From CAYXLI01 sp964464925 (GTDB lineage: Bacteria > Acidobacteriota > Terriglobia > Bryobacterales > Bryobacteraceae): DNA of 64,000 nt. A program made the position numbers and the translations under genes. The notes under the pieces are model-generated. The model had not been told where the DNA came from. It did not search any database and worked only from the letters and a program-made list of their open reading frames with translations. The DNA lies in contig CAYXLI010000007.1 of assembly GCA_964464925.1 (NCBI GenBank), positions 124,001-188,000 on the forward strand, in the 5' to 3' direction. Below are positions 1 to 8,440 of this stretch, piece after piece (within the stretch, counting starts at the first letter, position 1; each line of letters begins with the position of its first letter).

Positions 1-283
1 TGAAACTCTGCCGCTCCTCGTCCGTCTGCAGCCGCTTGAACGCCTGGCGCTCCTCATCGGTGATGATATAGGACACGTCTTCGTTCAGCCACTTTCGGTA
101 AGGGGTTTCGAGTTCCTTGCGGAGCTTTGCATCCCGGCGCTTTTGTTCCTTCTCCGACAATGGCTTTGCGACCGTCTCCCTGTTGGGGTCGGTCTGTTGC
201 TGCTTCTTCTCTGCCAGCAGGAGACCGCTCAAGGCGAGCACCGCGAAAGTAGAGCAAACGAAAGAGGTAATTCGGAATCTCAT
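1..283 (-). CDS. GWxTD domain protein, N-terminal part (runs off left edge)
   Basis: The minus strand reads an uninterrupted frame from ATG (281-283) to the window edge, 94 codons without a stop. It begins MRFRITSFVC with a hydrophobic signal-like stretch (FAVLALSGLLLA), then a charged linker. It ends in YRKWLNEDVSYIITDEERQAF, which resembles the start of GWxTD domains (W-L, then I-T-x-E-E-R-x-A-F). That domain is common in exported acidobacterial proteins of unknown role. The C-terminal part lies outside the window, so the WxTD signature itself is not visible. A weak purine-rich site (GAGG) lies about 14 nt upstream. The family call is from memory of the sequence pattern. Confidence 0.7.
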   Translation of the reverse strand, partial: MRFRITSFVCSTFAVLALSGLLLAEKKQQQTDPNRETVAKPLSEKEQKRRDAKLRKELETPYRKWLNEDVSYIITDEERQAFKRLQTDEERQSF

Positions 284-618
284 GACAACACGGTCCTCAT
301 AGTGGATACACTTCGAACCACTTTAATTGTATGGGGCGTCTCGAAGACGCGTCAACCGCTAACCTCGGCACGTCCGGCAGGATCACGCTGTCCAGATTAG
401 ACGCATCACATCGAGTGACGGGTACAAACCCAGTTGCTCTCAATTCTGAGGCCCAAGCCGATGAGAAAACTAGAACCTGGGGGGAAGGCTGGCACGGCCC
501 CGGCTCGGCCGAGAAGTACTCTGCCAAATCAAGTACCGGTACACGAATGGGTTAATAATGGCCCTTTCAGTGGATTGTTCAACTTGGTTGTAGCACTTAG
601 ACTTTATGGAGGCTACTT
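284..618. other. 335-bp intergenic region between divergent genes, no gene seen
   Basis: This is the only gap over 300 bp in the window. I see no convincing coding frame on either strand and no tRNA or riboswitch consensus that I recognise. It contains a small perfect hairpin (GCGTCT-CGA-AGACGC, 336-350) and two 10-bp palindromes, CTCGGCCGAG (504-513) and GTACCGGTAC (533-542). It must carry the promoters of the two divergent flanking genes. A Shine-Dalgarno GGAGG (608-612) precedes the plus-strand start at 619. Confidence 0.5.
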
Positions 619-1824
619 ATGCTCAGAAGTGCAATAATCTGTCCTGACCGCGACCTAAGCCGTGGCCTCCAGCGGAGCCTCGGCGAGCTACCGAATATTG
701 GATTGGTCCGCGTGATGGATCACTATCCAACTTCGGTCGAACTCACACGATTTCTCAGAGCCCACGCCCCGGAAGTGATTTTTGTCAGCCTCCAGTCAAT
801 GCCGCAGGCCTTGGCGACAGCTACAGCCGTGGAAGGGATTGCGCGCGGCACGCAAATCATCGCCATCCATCCGAGTTACGAACCGCAGCTCTTACTGGAA
901 CTAATGAGAGCCGGAATGCGTGAATTTCTGGCGCTCCCATTTGACCGGCAGTTGATCCTTGAGTCACTCGGCCGCATTTCTGAACTCATAGAAAAGCGCC
1001 CAGTGAGCCTTGAATCCAGTGACCTGCTGTACACGTTCTTACCCTCCAAGGCTGGGGTCGGCACTTCCACAATCGCCCTGAACACATCCATTGCCCTGTC
1101 CAAACTCGACGGTGCGAATACCTTCCTCGGCGATTTGGATCTCAACTCAGGCATGATTCGCTTCATGCTGAAACTGGAGAATGTTTATTCCATCATCGAT
1201 GCCGCCGAACGCTCCGATGACATCGACGAAAACTTCTGGCCTCAGCTTGTCACCAGCGCAGGTAGCCTGGATATCATGCACGCCGGCAAATTGAATCCCA
1301 ATTTCCGGCTGGAAAGCCTCCAGATGCGGCGCCTGTTGGAGTTTATCCGGCGCAACTACAAGGTCATCTGCTTTGATCTCTCGGGTAACCTCGAGAAATA
1401 CTCCGTGGAGATCATGCATGAATCGAAGCGGATCTTCCTCGTGTGCACTCCGGAGATTCCCTCTCTCCACCTGGCTAAAGAAAAGTATCAATTCCTGCAA
1501 ACTCTCGATCTGGGCGACCGCGTCAGTATCCTGCTCAATCGTTGCCAAAAGAAGAGCGTTCTCTCCCCAGCTCAAATCGAAGAACTCCTCGGCCTCCCTG
1601 TCCAGTTGACGTTTCCAAATGAATACGAGGAAGTCAACCGCGCGCTTACACAAGGCACCCCCGTGGACCTCGGTTCCGCGTTTGGCCGGCAGTGCAATGT
1701 TCTCGCCCACCTAATGCTGGATCGTAAGATTGCTAACCCCGAGCCGGCCCAGAGCAAACGAAAATTCATAGAATTTTTCAATGTGAGCCCAACGCGCTAC
1801 ACCTTCGACACAAAAAAGAACTAA
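619..1824 (+). CDS. CpaE/TadZ-like pilus assembly ATPase (orphan)
   Basis: A 401-residue protein with two parts. Residues 1-125 form a receiver-like alpha/beta domain in which the usual phospho-acceptor Asp is replaced (PEVIFVSLQ), so it looks like a pseudo-receiver. Residues 135-370 are a MinD/ParA-type ATPase. The deviant Walker A is SKAGVGTST (143-151): the signature lysine K144 is kept, but the second P-loop lysine is T149, as in TadZ/CpaE proteins. DLDLNSG (172-178) is the switch region. In the family these proteins position the Flp/Tad secretion machine at the membrane. No tad or cpa gene lies nearby. GGAGG (608-612) sits 6 nt before the ATG, which fixes the start. Confidence 0.8.
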   Translation: MLRSAIICPDRDLSRGLQRSLGELPNIGLVRVMDHYPTSVELTRFLRAHAPEVIFVSLQSMPQALATATAVEGIARGTQIIAIHPSYEPQLLLELMRAGMREFLALPFDRQLILESLGRISELIEKRPVSLESSDLLYTFLPSKAGVGTSTIALNTSIALSKLDGANTFLGDLDLNSGMIRFMLKLENVYSIIDAAERSDDIDENFWPQLVTSAGSLDIMHAGKLNPNFRLESLQMRRLLEFIRRNYKVICFDLSGNLEKYSVEIMHESKRIFLVCTPEIPSLHLAKEKYQFLQTLDLGDRVSILLNRCQKKSVLSPAQIEELLGLPVQLTFPNEYEEVNRALTQGTPVDLGSAFGRQCNVLAHLMLDRKIANPEPAQSKRKFIEFFNVSPTRYTFDTKKN

Positions 1825-1913
1825 ACGCCTGAGTAAGCGACGTTTTTTACACTTCCTTCACGACTTCGGTAATCTCTTTGGGTAAGCTTACTTAGCTGTC
1901 CCGGAGGTTGCCC

Positions 1914-3965
1914 ATGAAAAACTCTATTGCTCTGCTCCTGCTGACCTCTGCGCTGCTGTCTGCGCAGTCATCCGAAACGATTCCTTATCGAGTCATTCTT
2001 TCCCCGGCAAATGAAACTCCGCCGGTAGATTCCGCCGCCTCCGGTACCGCGACGGTCTGGCTGCACGTTGTTCGTGACGCGTCCGGCAAGGTCGTGTCGG
2101 CGTCCACGGACATGAACGCCTCGTACAACTTTCCCACGGACGTAACCATCACCGGCATGCACATCCACCGCGGCAACTCGGGCGAACCGGGCCCGGTGCT
2201 CATCACCTCGGGCATCGGAGGCTCCAATGCAGTGAATGCAGCGGCCGGCCGGGGCTCTTTGAGGCGCCAAGGCCAAACATCCTCAACCGACACAAACGGA
2301 CTCGAGGCGGTCAACGGGATTCTGGCAAACCCGTCCGGATACTACCTGAACATTCACACCACCACCTTCCCGAACGGCGTGATGCGTGGTCAGTTGCAAC
2401 GGGCTCAGATGACCGTGCTGATGACTTTGATGAGTCCCAATAACGAAGTACCGCCGGTACCCGGCATCTCCGGCAGCGGTGTCACAACCATTACTGCCCT
2501 CCGCACGCCGGACGGCGCTGGCCAGGTCATCTTTGACGCCGCCTATACCGGCTTCGAGGAAAGCACGATCTTTACCGGCTATCACATCCATTCCGGACCG
2601 GCAGGCGTCAACGCACCCGTCACGGTCAACACCGGCTTGAACGGAACGAACACGGTCACGGCTGCGCAGCCTGGGGGAACCATGCATTTCGAAGTGGACG
2701 TGCCAGCCACGGGCGCCGCATCAGACACACTGGCCGGCCTGTTTACCAACCCGCGCAACTACTACACCAACATGCACACCACGGTGTATCCGAATGGCGT
2801 CATCCGAGGCCAGCTACGCTCCACCGACAAAATGGTTTACCCGGTGATGATGTCGCCGGCGAACGAAGTTCCCGCGGTGACAGGGCTTGACGCTTCGGCA
2901 ATCGGCACAGTCACGGCCTATACGATCCGCGATTCGGCAGGCCGGCCGCAGGCTGGCACCGTTGTCTTCGACGCGAACCCGCGGTTCCCGGCAGGCTCCA
3001 CGATCACGGGTTTTCACATCCATGACGGCGCGGCAACCGTTGCGGGTCCTGTCACGATCGACAGCGGCATTCGCGGCACCGCGCCCGTTACGCTCGACTC
3101 CGGCGCAGCCAACATTTATCGAACTGTCCAGATCGCGGGCGGAGCCGCCATGAACTCTCTCGTGTCGATGACATCTACCCCGGAAAATCAGTACGTCAAC
3201 ATGCACACGACCGTAAACCCCAGCGGAGCCGTCCGCGCCCAACTCGCCCGCGGCGATACGGCCGCTCCCAAGGTAAACGCCGTCATCAGTTCCGTCAGCG
3301 ATGCGGCCTTGACGTCGGGCGCACCACTCGGCTTGATGACGGTGTTCGGAACCCATTTCTTCGGGGTACCCGGCGACCTCAGTTCCTGGCCCGAAAGCGG
3401 CGACGCAATGACTGCCTACAACGGAACGTCCGCAACGATTGGCGGCAAAGCTGCGCCCCTGGTCATCTCCGGTGACGGGTACCTTGTTTTGCAGGTACCG
3501 GCCGAGGTAACCGCGGGTTCTCAGCCGCTCGTGATCACGAATCCGAACGGAGCATCGGCGGCCTACGCACTAACCACGGCCTCATCTGCGCCGGGGCTGT
3601 TTTACGACGGCGAAGGCGGAATCGTCCTCCGTAATTCCGACTATTCGCTGATCCGTAATGCAAACCCGGCGCAGGCGGGCGACATTCTGCTGATTTACGG
3701 AACGGGTTTTGGGCAGACCAATCCGGCGCTGGCTAGCGGAGTCCCGACTCCCCTGCCCGGCCAGCTCTATAACATCGCCGCACCAGTGACGGTCACCGTC
3801 GGTGGGCGCGATGCGCACGTCATCTACGCGATCGCCTCCCCTGGGTACGTCGGGCTGTATCAAATCGCGATTCAAGTGCCGGCCGGCATCCCTTCAGGCC
3901 TGGCACCGATTGTGATTCGCGCGGGCAACACGGCATCGAATACCGTCAACATTGCCGTTCAGTAG
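1914..3965 (+). CDS. exported protein with three CHRD domains and Solibacter-type C-terminal domain
   Basis: The start is ATG 1914 with GGAGG at 1903-1907, preferred over TTG 1908, which has almost no spacing. The N-terminus MKNSIALLLLTSALLSAQS is a signal peptide. Three CHRD-type repeats follow (about residues 25-165, 170-305 and 308-450). Each has an SPxNExPxV opening, a G(M/Y/F)HIH core and an NMHTTxxPxGxxRxQL ending (N-I-H in repeat 1). Residues 460-683 resemble TIGR03437, a domain abundant in Solibacter (VFGTxF, IYGTGFGQTNP, then a closing IQVPAGIPSG and VxIRAGxxxSNTVxIAVQ). CHRD was first described in chordin. Its bacterial role is unknown, with surface binding the usual guess. A strong terminator follows the stop. 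Confidence 0.85.
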   Translation: MKNSIALLLLTSALLSAQSSETIPYRVILSPANETPPVDSAASGTATVWLHVVRDASGKVVSASTDMNASYNFPTDVTITGMHIHRGNSGEPGPVLITSGIGGSNAVNAAAGRGSLRRQGQTSSTDTNGLEAVNGILANPSGYYLNIHTTTFPNGVMRGQLQRAQMTVLMTLMSPNNEVPPVPGISGSGVTTITALRTPDGAGQVIFDAAYTGFEESTIFTGYHIHSGPAGVNAPVTVNTGLNGTNTVTAAQPGGTMHFEVDVPATGAASDTLAGLFTNPRNYYTNMHTTVYPNGVIRGQLRSTDKMVYPVMMSPANEVPAVTGLDASAIGTVTAYTIRDSAGRPQAGTVVFDANPRFPAGSTITGFHIHDGAATVAGPVTIDSGIRGTAPVTLDSGAANIYRTVQIAGGAAMNSLVSMTSTPENQYVNMHTTVNPSGAVRAQLARGDTAAPKVNAVISSVSDAALTSGAPLGLMTVFGTHFFGVPGDLSSWPESGDAMTAYNGTSATIGGKAAPLVISGDGYLVLQVPAEVTAGSQPLVITNPNGASAAYALTTASSAPGLFYDGEGGIVLRNSDYSLIRNANPAQAGDILLIYGTGFGQTNPALASGVPTPLPGQLYNIAAPVTVTVGGRDAHVIYAIASPGYVGLYQIAIQVPAGIPSGLAPIVIRAGNTASNTVNIAVQ

Positions 3966-3974
3966 TTCTTCCCC

Positions 3975-4011
3975 GGGCGGCTGGATCGAGACCCGAGCCG
4001 CCCTTTTTTTT
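3975..4011 (+). terminator. Rho-independent terminator of the CHRD gene
   Basis: A perfect 8-bp stem GGGCGGCT / AGCCGCCC (3975-3982 with 3996-4003) is followed at once by eight T residues. It lies 10 bp after the CHRD stop codon, between convergent genes. Confidence 0.93.
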
Positions 4012-4023
4012 CGAAGGCTGTCC

Positions 4024-4899
4024 TTACTCCTTTTTCGCACCGTTGAGTGAGGCTACTGCCAAACTGCCGCCAAGGCCCATCGTCTCCACGGCCGAGGACG
4101 GCACAATCACCATCGAGCCCTTCTCCTTGATGGCCTCGTACAACATGTTCATAGCGCGAAGGTGCAGGGCCACAGGATTGTCCTGGTAGATGGCCGCAGC
4201 TTGCGAGAACTTTTCAGAGATCTCCGTCTCGGCCTGCCCTAGAATGATACGCGCCTGCCGCTCCCGCTCTGCCTGCGCCTGCCGGGACATGGCGTCTTCA
4301 AGAGCCTGCGGGATACGCACATCGCGGATCTCGACCGACTGCACGGTGATGCCCCACGGGTTTGTCTTTTCGTCAAGAATCCGCTGCAACTCGCGTCCCA
4401 GCGACTCCCGTTCCGTGATCATCTGGGCCAGTTCATGCCGGCCGATGGTTTCCCGCAGCGCCGTCTGCGCACTGACCGTGATCGACTGAACGAAATCCAC
4501 AACCTCGAGAATCGATTTTTCCGCATTCCAGACCATCCAGAACACGTTGGCATCGACATTGACCGGTACCGTGTCACGCGTGAGCGTCGACTCGGCCGTA
4601 ACGGACGCAACGCGCACGCGCTGATCCACGAACCTGCTGAGCGTATCGACGACGGGGATGACATGAAACAGCCCCGGCCCACGCAATCCGATGTACCGGC
4701 CGAGGCGCAGCACGGCCACCTTCTCCCACTGATCCGCCACCTTAATCGAGAACAGCAGATAGAGGCCAATCAGGACGCCCGCGAACAGACCATAAGGTTT
4801 CTCAGTCAGAGCAGAAACGCCAGTGCCGGCGGCGACCGAAGCCGCGCACAAGGCGATCCCTATTCCACTCATGCGCAAATTCACTTGTTCTAAATTCAT
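4024..4899 (-). CDS. slipin / SPFH (band 7) membrane protein
   Basis: A 291-residue stomatin-like protein. Two hydrophobic segments (about 10-28 and 35-52) anchor it. The SPFH domain follows, with the slipin signature GPGLFHVIPVVDTLSRF, then DTVPVNVDANVFW and RETIGRHELAQMITER. A charged coiled-coil stretch (ALEDAMSRQAQAERERQARI) supports oligomerisation. Slipins scaffold membrane microdomains and usually pair with an NfeD protease-like partner, which is absent here. Its start lies 3 bp after the stop of the upstream GntR gene, so the two are very likely one transcript controlled by that repressor. Confidence 0.9.
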   Translation of the reverse strand: MNLEQVNLRMSGIGIALCAASVAAGTGVSALTEKPYGLFAGVLIGLYLLFSIKVADQWEKVAVLRLGRYIGLRGPGLFHVIPVVDTLSRFVDQRVRVASVTAESTLTRDTVPVNVDANVFWMVWNAEKSILEVVDFVQSITVSAQTALRETIGRHELAQMITERESLGRELQRILDEKTNPWGITVQSVEIRDVRIPQALEDAMSRQAQAERERQARIILGQAETEISEKFSQAAAIYQDNPVALHLRAMNMLYEAIKEKGSMVIVPSSAVETMGLGGSLAVASLNGAKKE

Positions 4900-4902
4900 C
4901 GT

Positions 4903-5292
4903 TCATCTCCCTCGCGGATGAAACTCCTGAATACGCTCCAAGACTTCGTCAACCGTGAACCCGGCTCCGCCGGCGCGCGCCAGAAACTCGCCGACCATCT
5001 GGTCGAGTTGCCGCTGACGCTCCGCCTGTTTGCCGGGAATCTTCTTGTGGCTGATGAAAGTGCCCAGTCCCTGGTGGGTATCGAGCACGCCGCGCAACTC
5101 CATTTCCTTGTAAGCGCGAGCCACGGTGTTCGGCGTCACACAGAGATCCACTGCCAACTGCCGGACGGTAGGAAGCTGGTCTCCCGGCAGCAGCAGTCCT
5201 GAGGCCATTCCGACCATTACCTGGTCGATAATCTGCCGGTAAGCCGGGACTCCACTGTGCAGGTCGAGTTGAAAGCGGAACGCCTTCGCCAT
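4903..5292 (-). CDS. GntR-family (YtrA subfamily) transcriptional regulator
   Basis: About 129 residues. The winged helix covers roughly residues 12-78: GVPAYRQIIDQV, GDQLPTVRQLAVDLCVTPNTVARAYKEMELRG, then the wing GLGTFIS. The short C-terminal tail without an effector domain is typical of the YtrA subfamily, which often represses adjacent transporter or membrane genes. ATG 5292 is preferred over the adjacent GTG 5295. A 20-bp near-perfect palindrome lies about 20 bp upstream and overlaps a plausible promoter, which argues for autoregulation of this gene together with the slipin. Confidence 0.9.
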   Translation of the reverse strand: MAKAFRFQLDLHSGVPAYRQIIDQVMVGMASGLLLPGDQLPTVRQLAVDLCVTPNTVARAYKEMELRGVLDTHQGLGTFISHKKIPGKQAERQRQLDQMVGEFLARAGGAGFTVDEVLERIQEFHPRGR

Positions 5293-5304
5293 CACACTTG
5301 TATG

Positions 5305-5333
5305 TATGTATCAGTTGACTGGTACAAGTCAAC
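5305..5333 (-). promoter_or_regulatory. GntR operator overlapping the gntR-slipin promoter
   Basis: GTTGACTGGTACAAGTCAAC (5314-5333) is a palindrome with 9 of 10 base pairs matching. On the minus strand TTGACT (5327-5332) and TACATA (5305-5310) are 16 nt apart and look like -35 and -10 boxes. The palindrome therefore covers the -35 and most of the spacer. A second perfect repeat, ACTTGTA (5296-5302) with TACAAGT (5323-5329), overlaps it. Confidence 0.65.
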
Positions 5334-5335
5334 AA

Positions 5336-5950
5336 CTATTTTGCCAGGCGGCGTTCGACCCGCTCCAACCCGGCGTCCGCCAGCAGAGCCATGATCGCCG
5401 CGGGAATCGACCCTGCGAGCAATTGCGCGGTGTTCACGCTGGCGACTCCGCGGAAGATAAACACACCGAGGCCGCCCGCCCCGATGACTGCCGCGATCGT
5501 CGCCGTGCCCACCGTGGTGACGGTTGCTACACGAACGCCCGCCAGGATAGTGCGCATGGCCAACGGAAGCTCGACTTGCCGAAGAAGTTGCCGGCCGGTC
5601 ATGCCCATGGCAATCGCGGATTCCCGCACCGCGGCATCCACGCCCGCGAGACCAACATATGTATTCCTCACGATAGGTAGCAGCGCATAAAGGACCAGCG
5701 CCACAATCGCCGTGCCCGGCCCAATGCCGCCGATCAGGGGAACGGGGATGAGGAAGCCGAATAGGGCGAGGCTCGGAATGGTTTGCAGGATCCCCGTGAT
5801 CCCCAGAACCGCGGGCCCTAGCTTGGGCACACGATAAACCACAATTCCCAGGGGCAGCCCAATCAGTACAGCTACGGCCACGGAGAACACTACGAGTCCC
5901 AGATGTTCCGCGGTAAGCTGAGGCAGGTCTGTCCAAATCGAGGAAGACAT
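5336..5950 (-). CDS. OpuB/ProW-type ABC transporter permease
   Basis: About 204 residues from ATG 5950; an upstream GTG (6007) would add 19 residues unlike the family. Five or so membrane segments are visible. The conserved cytoplasmic EAA loop reads ESAIAMGMTGRQLLRQVELPLAMRTI. GPGTAIVALVLYALLPIVRNTYVGL is characteristic of glycine-betaine/choline/carnitine permeases (OpuBB/OpuCB). Family members work with an OpuBA-type ATPase and a binding protein, but neither is encoded here. Its stop codon lies 2 bp from the GntR operator. It may be co-transcribed with the ankyrin gene 69 bp upstream. Confidence 0.85.
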   Translation of the reverse strand: MSSSIWTDLPQLTAEHLGLVVFSVAVAVLIGLPLGIVVYRVPKLGPAVLGITGILQTIPSLALFGFLIPVPLIGGIGPGTAIVALVLYALLPIVRNTYVGLAGVDAAVRESAIAMGMTGRQLLRQVELPLAMRTILAGVRVATVTTVGTATIAAVIGAGGLGVFIFRGVASVNTAQLLAGSIPAAIMALLADAGLERVERRLAK

Positions 5951-6019
5951 TGGCCTAAGTTTAGCGCCGCGATTGGGTTCGTTTCGTATTCGGCGGCCGG
6001 GGGCCACGGTGAACGAGCC

Positions 6020-7846
6020 TCATTCGGGCTCTGATCCAAAGCGCAGAACGTTTCCTTCGGGATCCTCAACCTGGATTTCGAGAGCCCACGGGTAATTTGT
6101 GGGAGGGAGGCGGATTGGGACGCCGCGTTGTTTATATTCGTCGTGGAGCTTTCGGACATCGCTCACGCCGATCCAGATCCAAGCCGCACCTCTGCCCTGT
6201 CCACCGCGGCACAAGTAAATGGCGGCTCCGTCTCTAGAGACGCTGGTGAACTCGTCGTTGCCCCAAGCCGCGTTCTTAAAACCCAACATATCCACGTAGA
6301 AGCGCACACTCGCATTCAGATCTTCCACACGCAAGATCGGCTGACTGCATTCAAACCTGACCGCTTCCGGATTGCTCATGCGGGGTTCCCGGAGTACCGC
6401 TTGCACTGCACTGGATCCTTCCATCTTTTCCGGAAGGCTTGCTCCAGCATCGAGCAGGGCCTTCACAGTGGCGGCATAGTCACCCGTTTCGCGGTGCCAG
6501 CCGTTCTGCGAACCGTGAATCGCCCATCCGAGCGGGGTGCCTTTGTAGTCGTTATCCGCATTTTCCAGAGACGGTGTGTGACTCAGAATCAGGCGCACCA
6601 ATTCCGCATTGCCGTGCCAAGCAGCCCAATGCAGAGGCGTCGCATGGTGCTGGCTGAATGTGTCTACCGGCAGGCCTGCGGCAAGCATCAGCCGGGCGGC
6701 AATGGTGTCGTCATTCCGAGCCGCATGCGCCACGTGCCGGCGGCCCGCGGCCGGCAGAGACCCGGCAATGCCCGGATAGCGTGCCAGTAACGACTTCACC
6801 ATCGCCTCGTCGTGCAGCCAGCACGCATTCAGCAGCTTTTCTTCTAAGGGGCTTCGTTCCATCAACAAGTTGAACGTCGCAGGATGGCCGCAGATCTTGG
6901 CGACCTGACATGCCGACACATACCAACCCAGTTCCCACTGATAAATGGTGCCCCCATTCCCGGAGCCAACCATTGGAAAGTACTCGTCGCTCACACGCAT
7001 GCGGATACATTCCGGGTCCACAAGCAGGTGTTCTTCGACCAGTTCGATATCGCCCAGAGCGGCAGCCATAAGAATGTCTGTCTTGCATCCGCGGCGCATG
7101 AGATACCGTGCAATTTCGGGTCGCTTGCGCACCATGTATTGCGCAGGAGTGGACTCATGGTCCAGGTCGCGCGCGTCAATGGCGGCGCCGTGGTCAAGCA
7201 GGTATTCGGCGATTTCTACTGTTGAGGCGAAATGCAGCGGTGTTTGCCCGTCGCCGCCTCTCGCGTGTACGAATTCGGGTTCGGCTGCGATCAGTTCTTT
7301 CAGTTTTTCCAGCATGCCGAGCCGCGCGGCGGCATGGACGGTTACGGTCGCGCCCCGCAGGATGGCGTAGGCCGCCAATTCCGGGGTGGCGCAATCGAGC
7401 AAACCGAACCCTCCTGCCCACCAGCGGCTTCGGGCGTCGATATCCGCACCCGCATCGAGCAAAACATCGAGCATTGCACGGCTGCGGACGTGCACAATCG
7501 GAGGCGAGTCAAATGGCCCGATCGCTTCATTGAGTCTTGCGCTGAGCTGGGGGTGTTGTTCGAGCAAAGCGCGAAGTGCCGGCGCGTCGTCGTTCCGGAA
7601 TGCTTGCTTTGCGAGTTGCTCTGCCTCGAGCGACTGGACTGCTTGTTGGAGTTTCGGCCAATTGTCGAATCCATATTGGCGCGCGATGAGGAGTTGTGCG
7701 TCCTGGAGTGTTGGAGCAGCGCGCAACCCAAGAGTCCTGAACTCTTGGACGGCTTTCGAATCGTCCTGTATGAAGTCATCCAGGAGTGCGCTCGCCTGCT
7801 CGCTGAGCTGTTTGAGACTCAGTTCAGGCGGAAGTTCCCGCGGCAT
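6020..7846 (-). CDS. ankyrin-repeat protein fused to a C-terminal VOC (glyoxalase-fold) domain
   Basis: About 608 residues. The N-terminal 75 residues end in LLIARQYGFDNWPKLQ, a lead-in seen on bacterial ankyrin proteins. Ankyrin-like repeats then fill about residues 85-480 (for example GQTPLHFASTVEIAEYLLDHGAAIDARD, here cited only for its TPLH and LLDHGA marks, and TPLHWAAWHGNAELVRLIL). Residues about 495-605 are a VOC/bleomycin-resistance fold: ILRVEDLNASVRFYVDMLGF, then VEDPEGNVLRFG near the end. No signal peptide is visible, so it is probably cytoplasmic. The start is ATG 7846; GTG 7852 is an alternative. The substrate of the VOC domain cannot be told. Confidence 0.82.
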   Translation of the reverse strand: MPRELPPELSLKQLSEQASALLDDFIQDDSKAVQEFRTLGLRAAPTLQDAQLLIARQYGFDNWPKLQQAVQSLEAEQLAKQAFRNDDAPALRALLEQHPQLSARLNEAIGPFDSPPIVHVRSRAMLDVLLDAGADIDARSRWWAGGFGLLDCATPELAAYAILRGATVTVHAAARLGMLEKLKELIAAEPEFVHARGGDGQTPLHFASTVEIAEYLLDHGAAIDARDLDHESTPAQYMVRKRPEIARYLMRRGCKTDILMAAALGDIELVEEHLLVDPECIRMRVSDEYFPMVGSGNGGTIYQWELGWYVSACQVAKICGHPATFNLLMERSPLEEKLLNACWLHDEAMVKSLLARYPGIAGSLPAAGRRHVAHAARNDDTIAARLMLAAGLPVDTFSQHHATPLHWAAWHGNAELVRLILSHTPSLENADNDYKGTPLGWAIHGSQNGWHRETGDYAATVKALLDAGASLPEKMEGSSAVQAVLREPRMSNPEAVRFECSQPILRVEDLNASVRFYVDMLGFKNAAWGNDEFTSVSRDGAAIYLCRGGQGRGAAWIWIGVSDVRKLHDEYKQRGVPIRLPPTNYPWALEIQVEDPEGNVLRFGSEPE

Positions 7847-7858
7847 AAACACCTATTG

Positions 7859-7887
7859 TTGTTAACAAGGGAGGGAAGGCTTGTCAA
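7859..7887 (-). promoter_or_regulatory. candidate promoter of the ankyrin-VOC gene
   Basis: On the minus strand a consensus -35 TTGACA (7882-7887) is followed after 17 nt by TAACAA (7859-7864), a weak -10. The predicted transcript would begin within a few bases of the start codon. Confidence 0.5.
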
Positions 7888-7961
7888 TGCCGCGCAGAAT
7901 TGGGGATTTGAAAATTGAGCTTTACGGAACAACGGGTTCTATACACGCGTAAGCGTTCTAT

Positions 7962-8435
7962 ATGGCATTCCCGAAAGAAATCCTGTTTCTGTGTGTGTTC
8001 ATGCTGCTGGCTGAGCCTGCACACTCGCAAACCGGCGACGAACTTTTCCGCACGATCTCGGCGTTGGACCGCGAAGTCTTCGATGCGTACAACCGTTGCG
8101 ACCTGGAGAAACTCGGCCCGTTCTTCGCTGAAGATCTAGAGTTCTATCACGATAAGACCGGCTTGGCGCGGTCGCGGCAGAGTCTGATCGAAGGCGTGCG
8201 GAAGAATATTTGCGGGAAAGTCCGCCGCGAACTCGTTCCAGGGTCTCTCGAGGTGTATCCGTTGAATGGCTACGGCGCGGTTGAGATCGGTCTCCACAGA
8301 TTTTGCGACTCAAAAGCAAAGCATTGCGATGAGACAAGCGGAGTAGCGAAGTTTATCCACTTGTGGCAATACAAGGACGGTGCATGGAGAATCACACGAG
8401 TGATCAGTTACGATCACGGGGGGCGCCGCCCGTGA
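7962..8435 (+). CDS. exported DUF4440 / SnoaL-like (NTF2-fold) protein
   Basis: 157 residues with a signal peptide (FLCVFMLLAEPAHSQ, cleavage near residue 23). The mature part has the NTF2-like pattern of DUF4440: ISALDREVFDAYNRCDLEKLGPFFAEDLEFYHDKTG, later KFIHLWQYKDGAWRITRVISYDH. Such proteins are small cone-shaped folds with no agreed reaction. A cysteine pair (RFCDSKAKHC) could form a disulphide after export. It is a single gene, convergent with the oxidoreductase downstream, and the 36-bp REP-like element starts 6 bp after its stop. Confidence 0.82.
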   Translation: MAFPKEILFLCVFMLLAEPAHSQTGDELFRTISALDREVFDAYNRCDLEKLGPFFAEDLEFYHDKTGLARSRQSLIEGVRKNICGKVRRELVPGSLEVYPLNGYGAVEIGLHRFCDSKAKHCDETSGVAKFIHLWQYKDGAWRITRVISYDHGGRRP

Positions 8436-8440
8436 CCTCA

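Noticed and set aside
1825..1860. Terminator after the CpaE-like gene (TTTTTT at about 1844)
   Set aside because: The sequence before the T run forms only a 3-bp stem with bulges.
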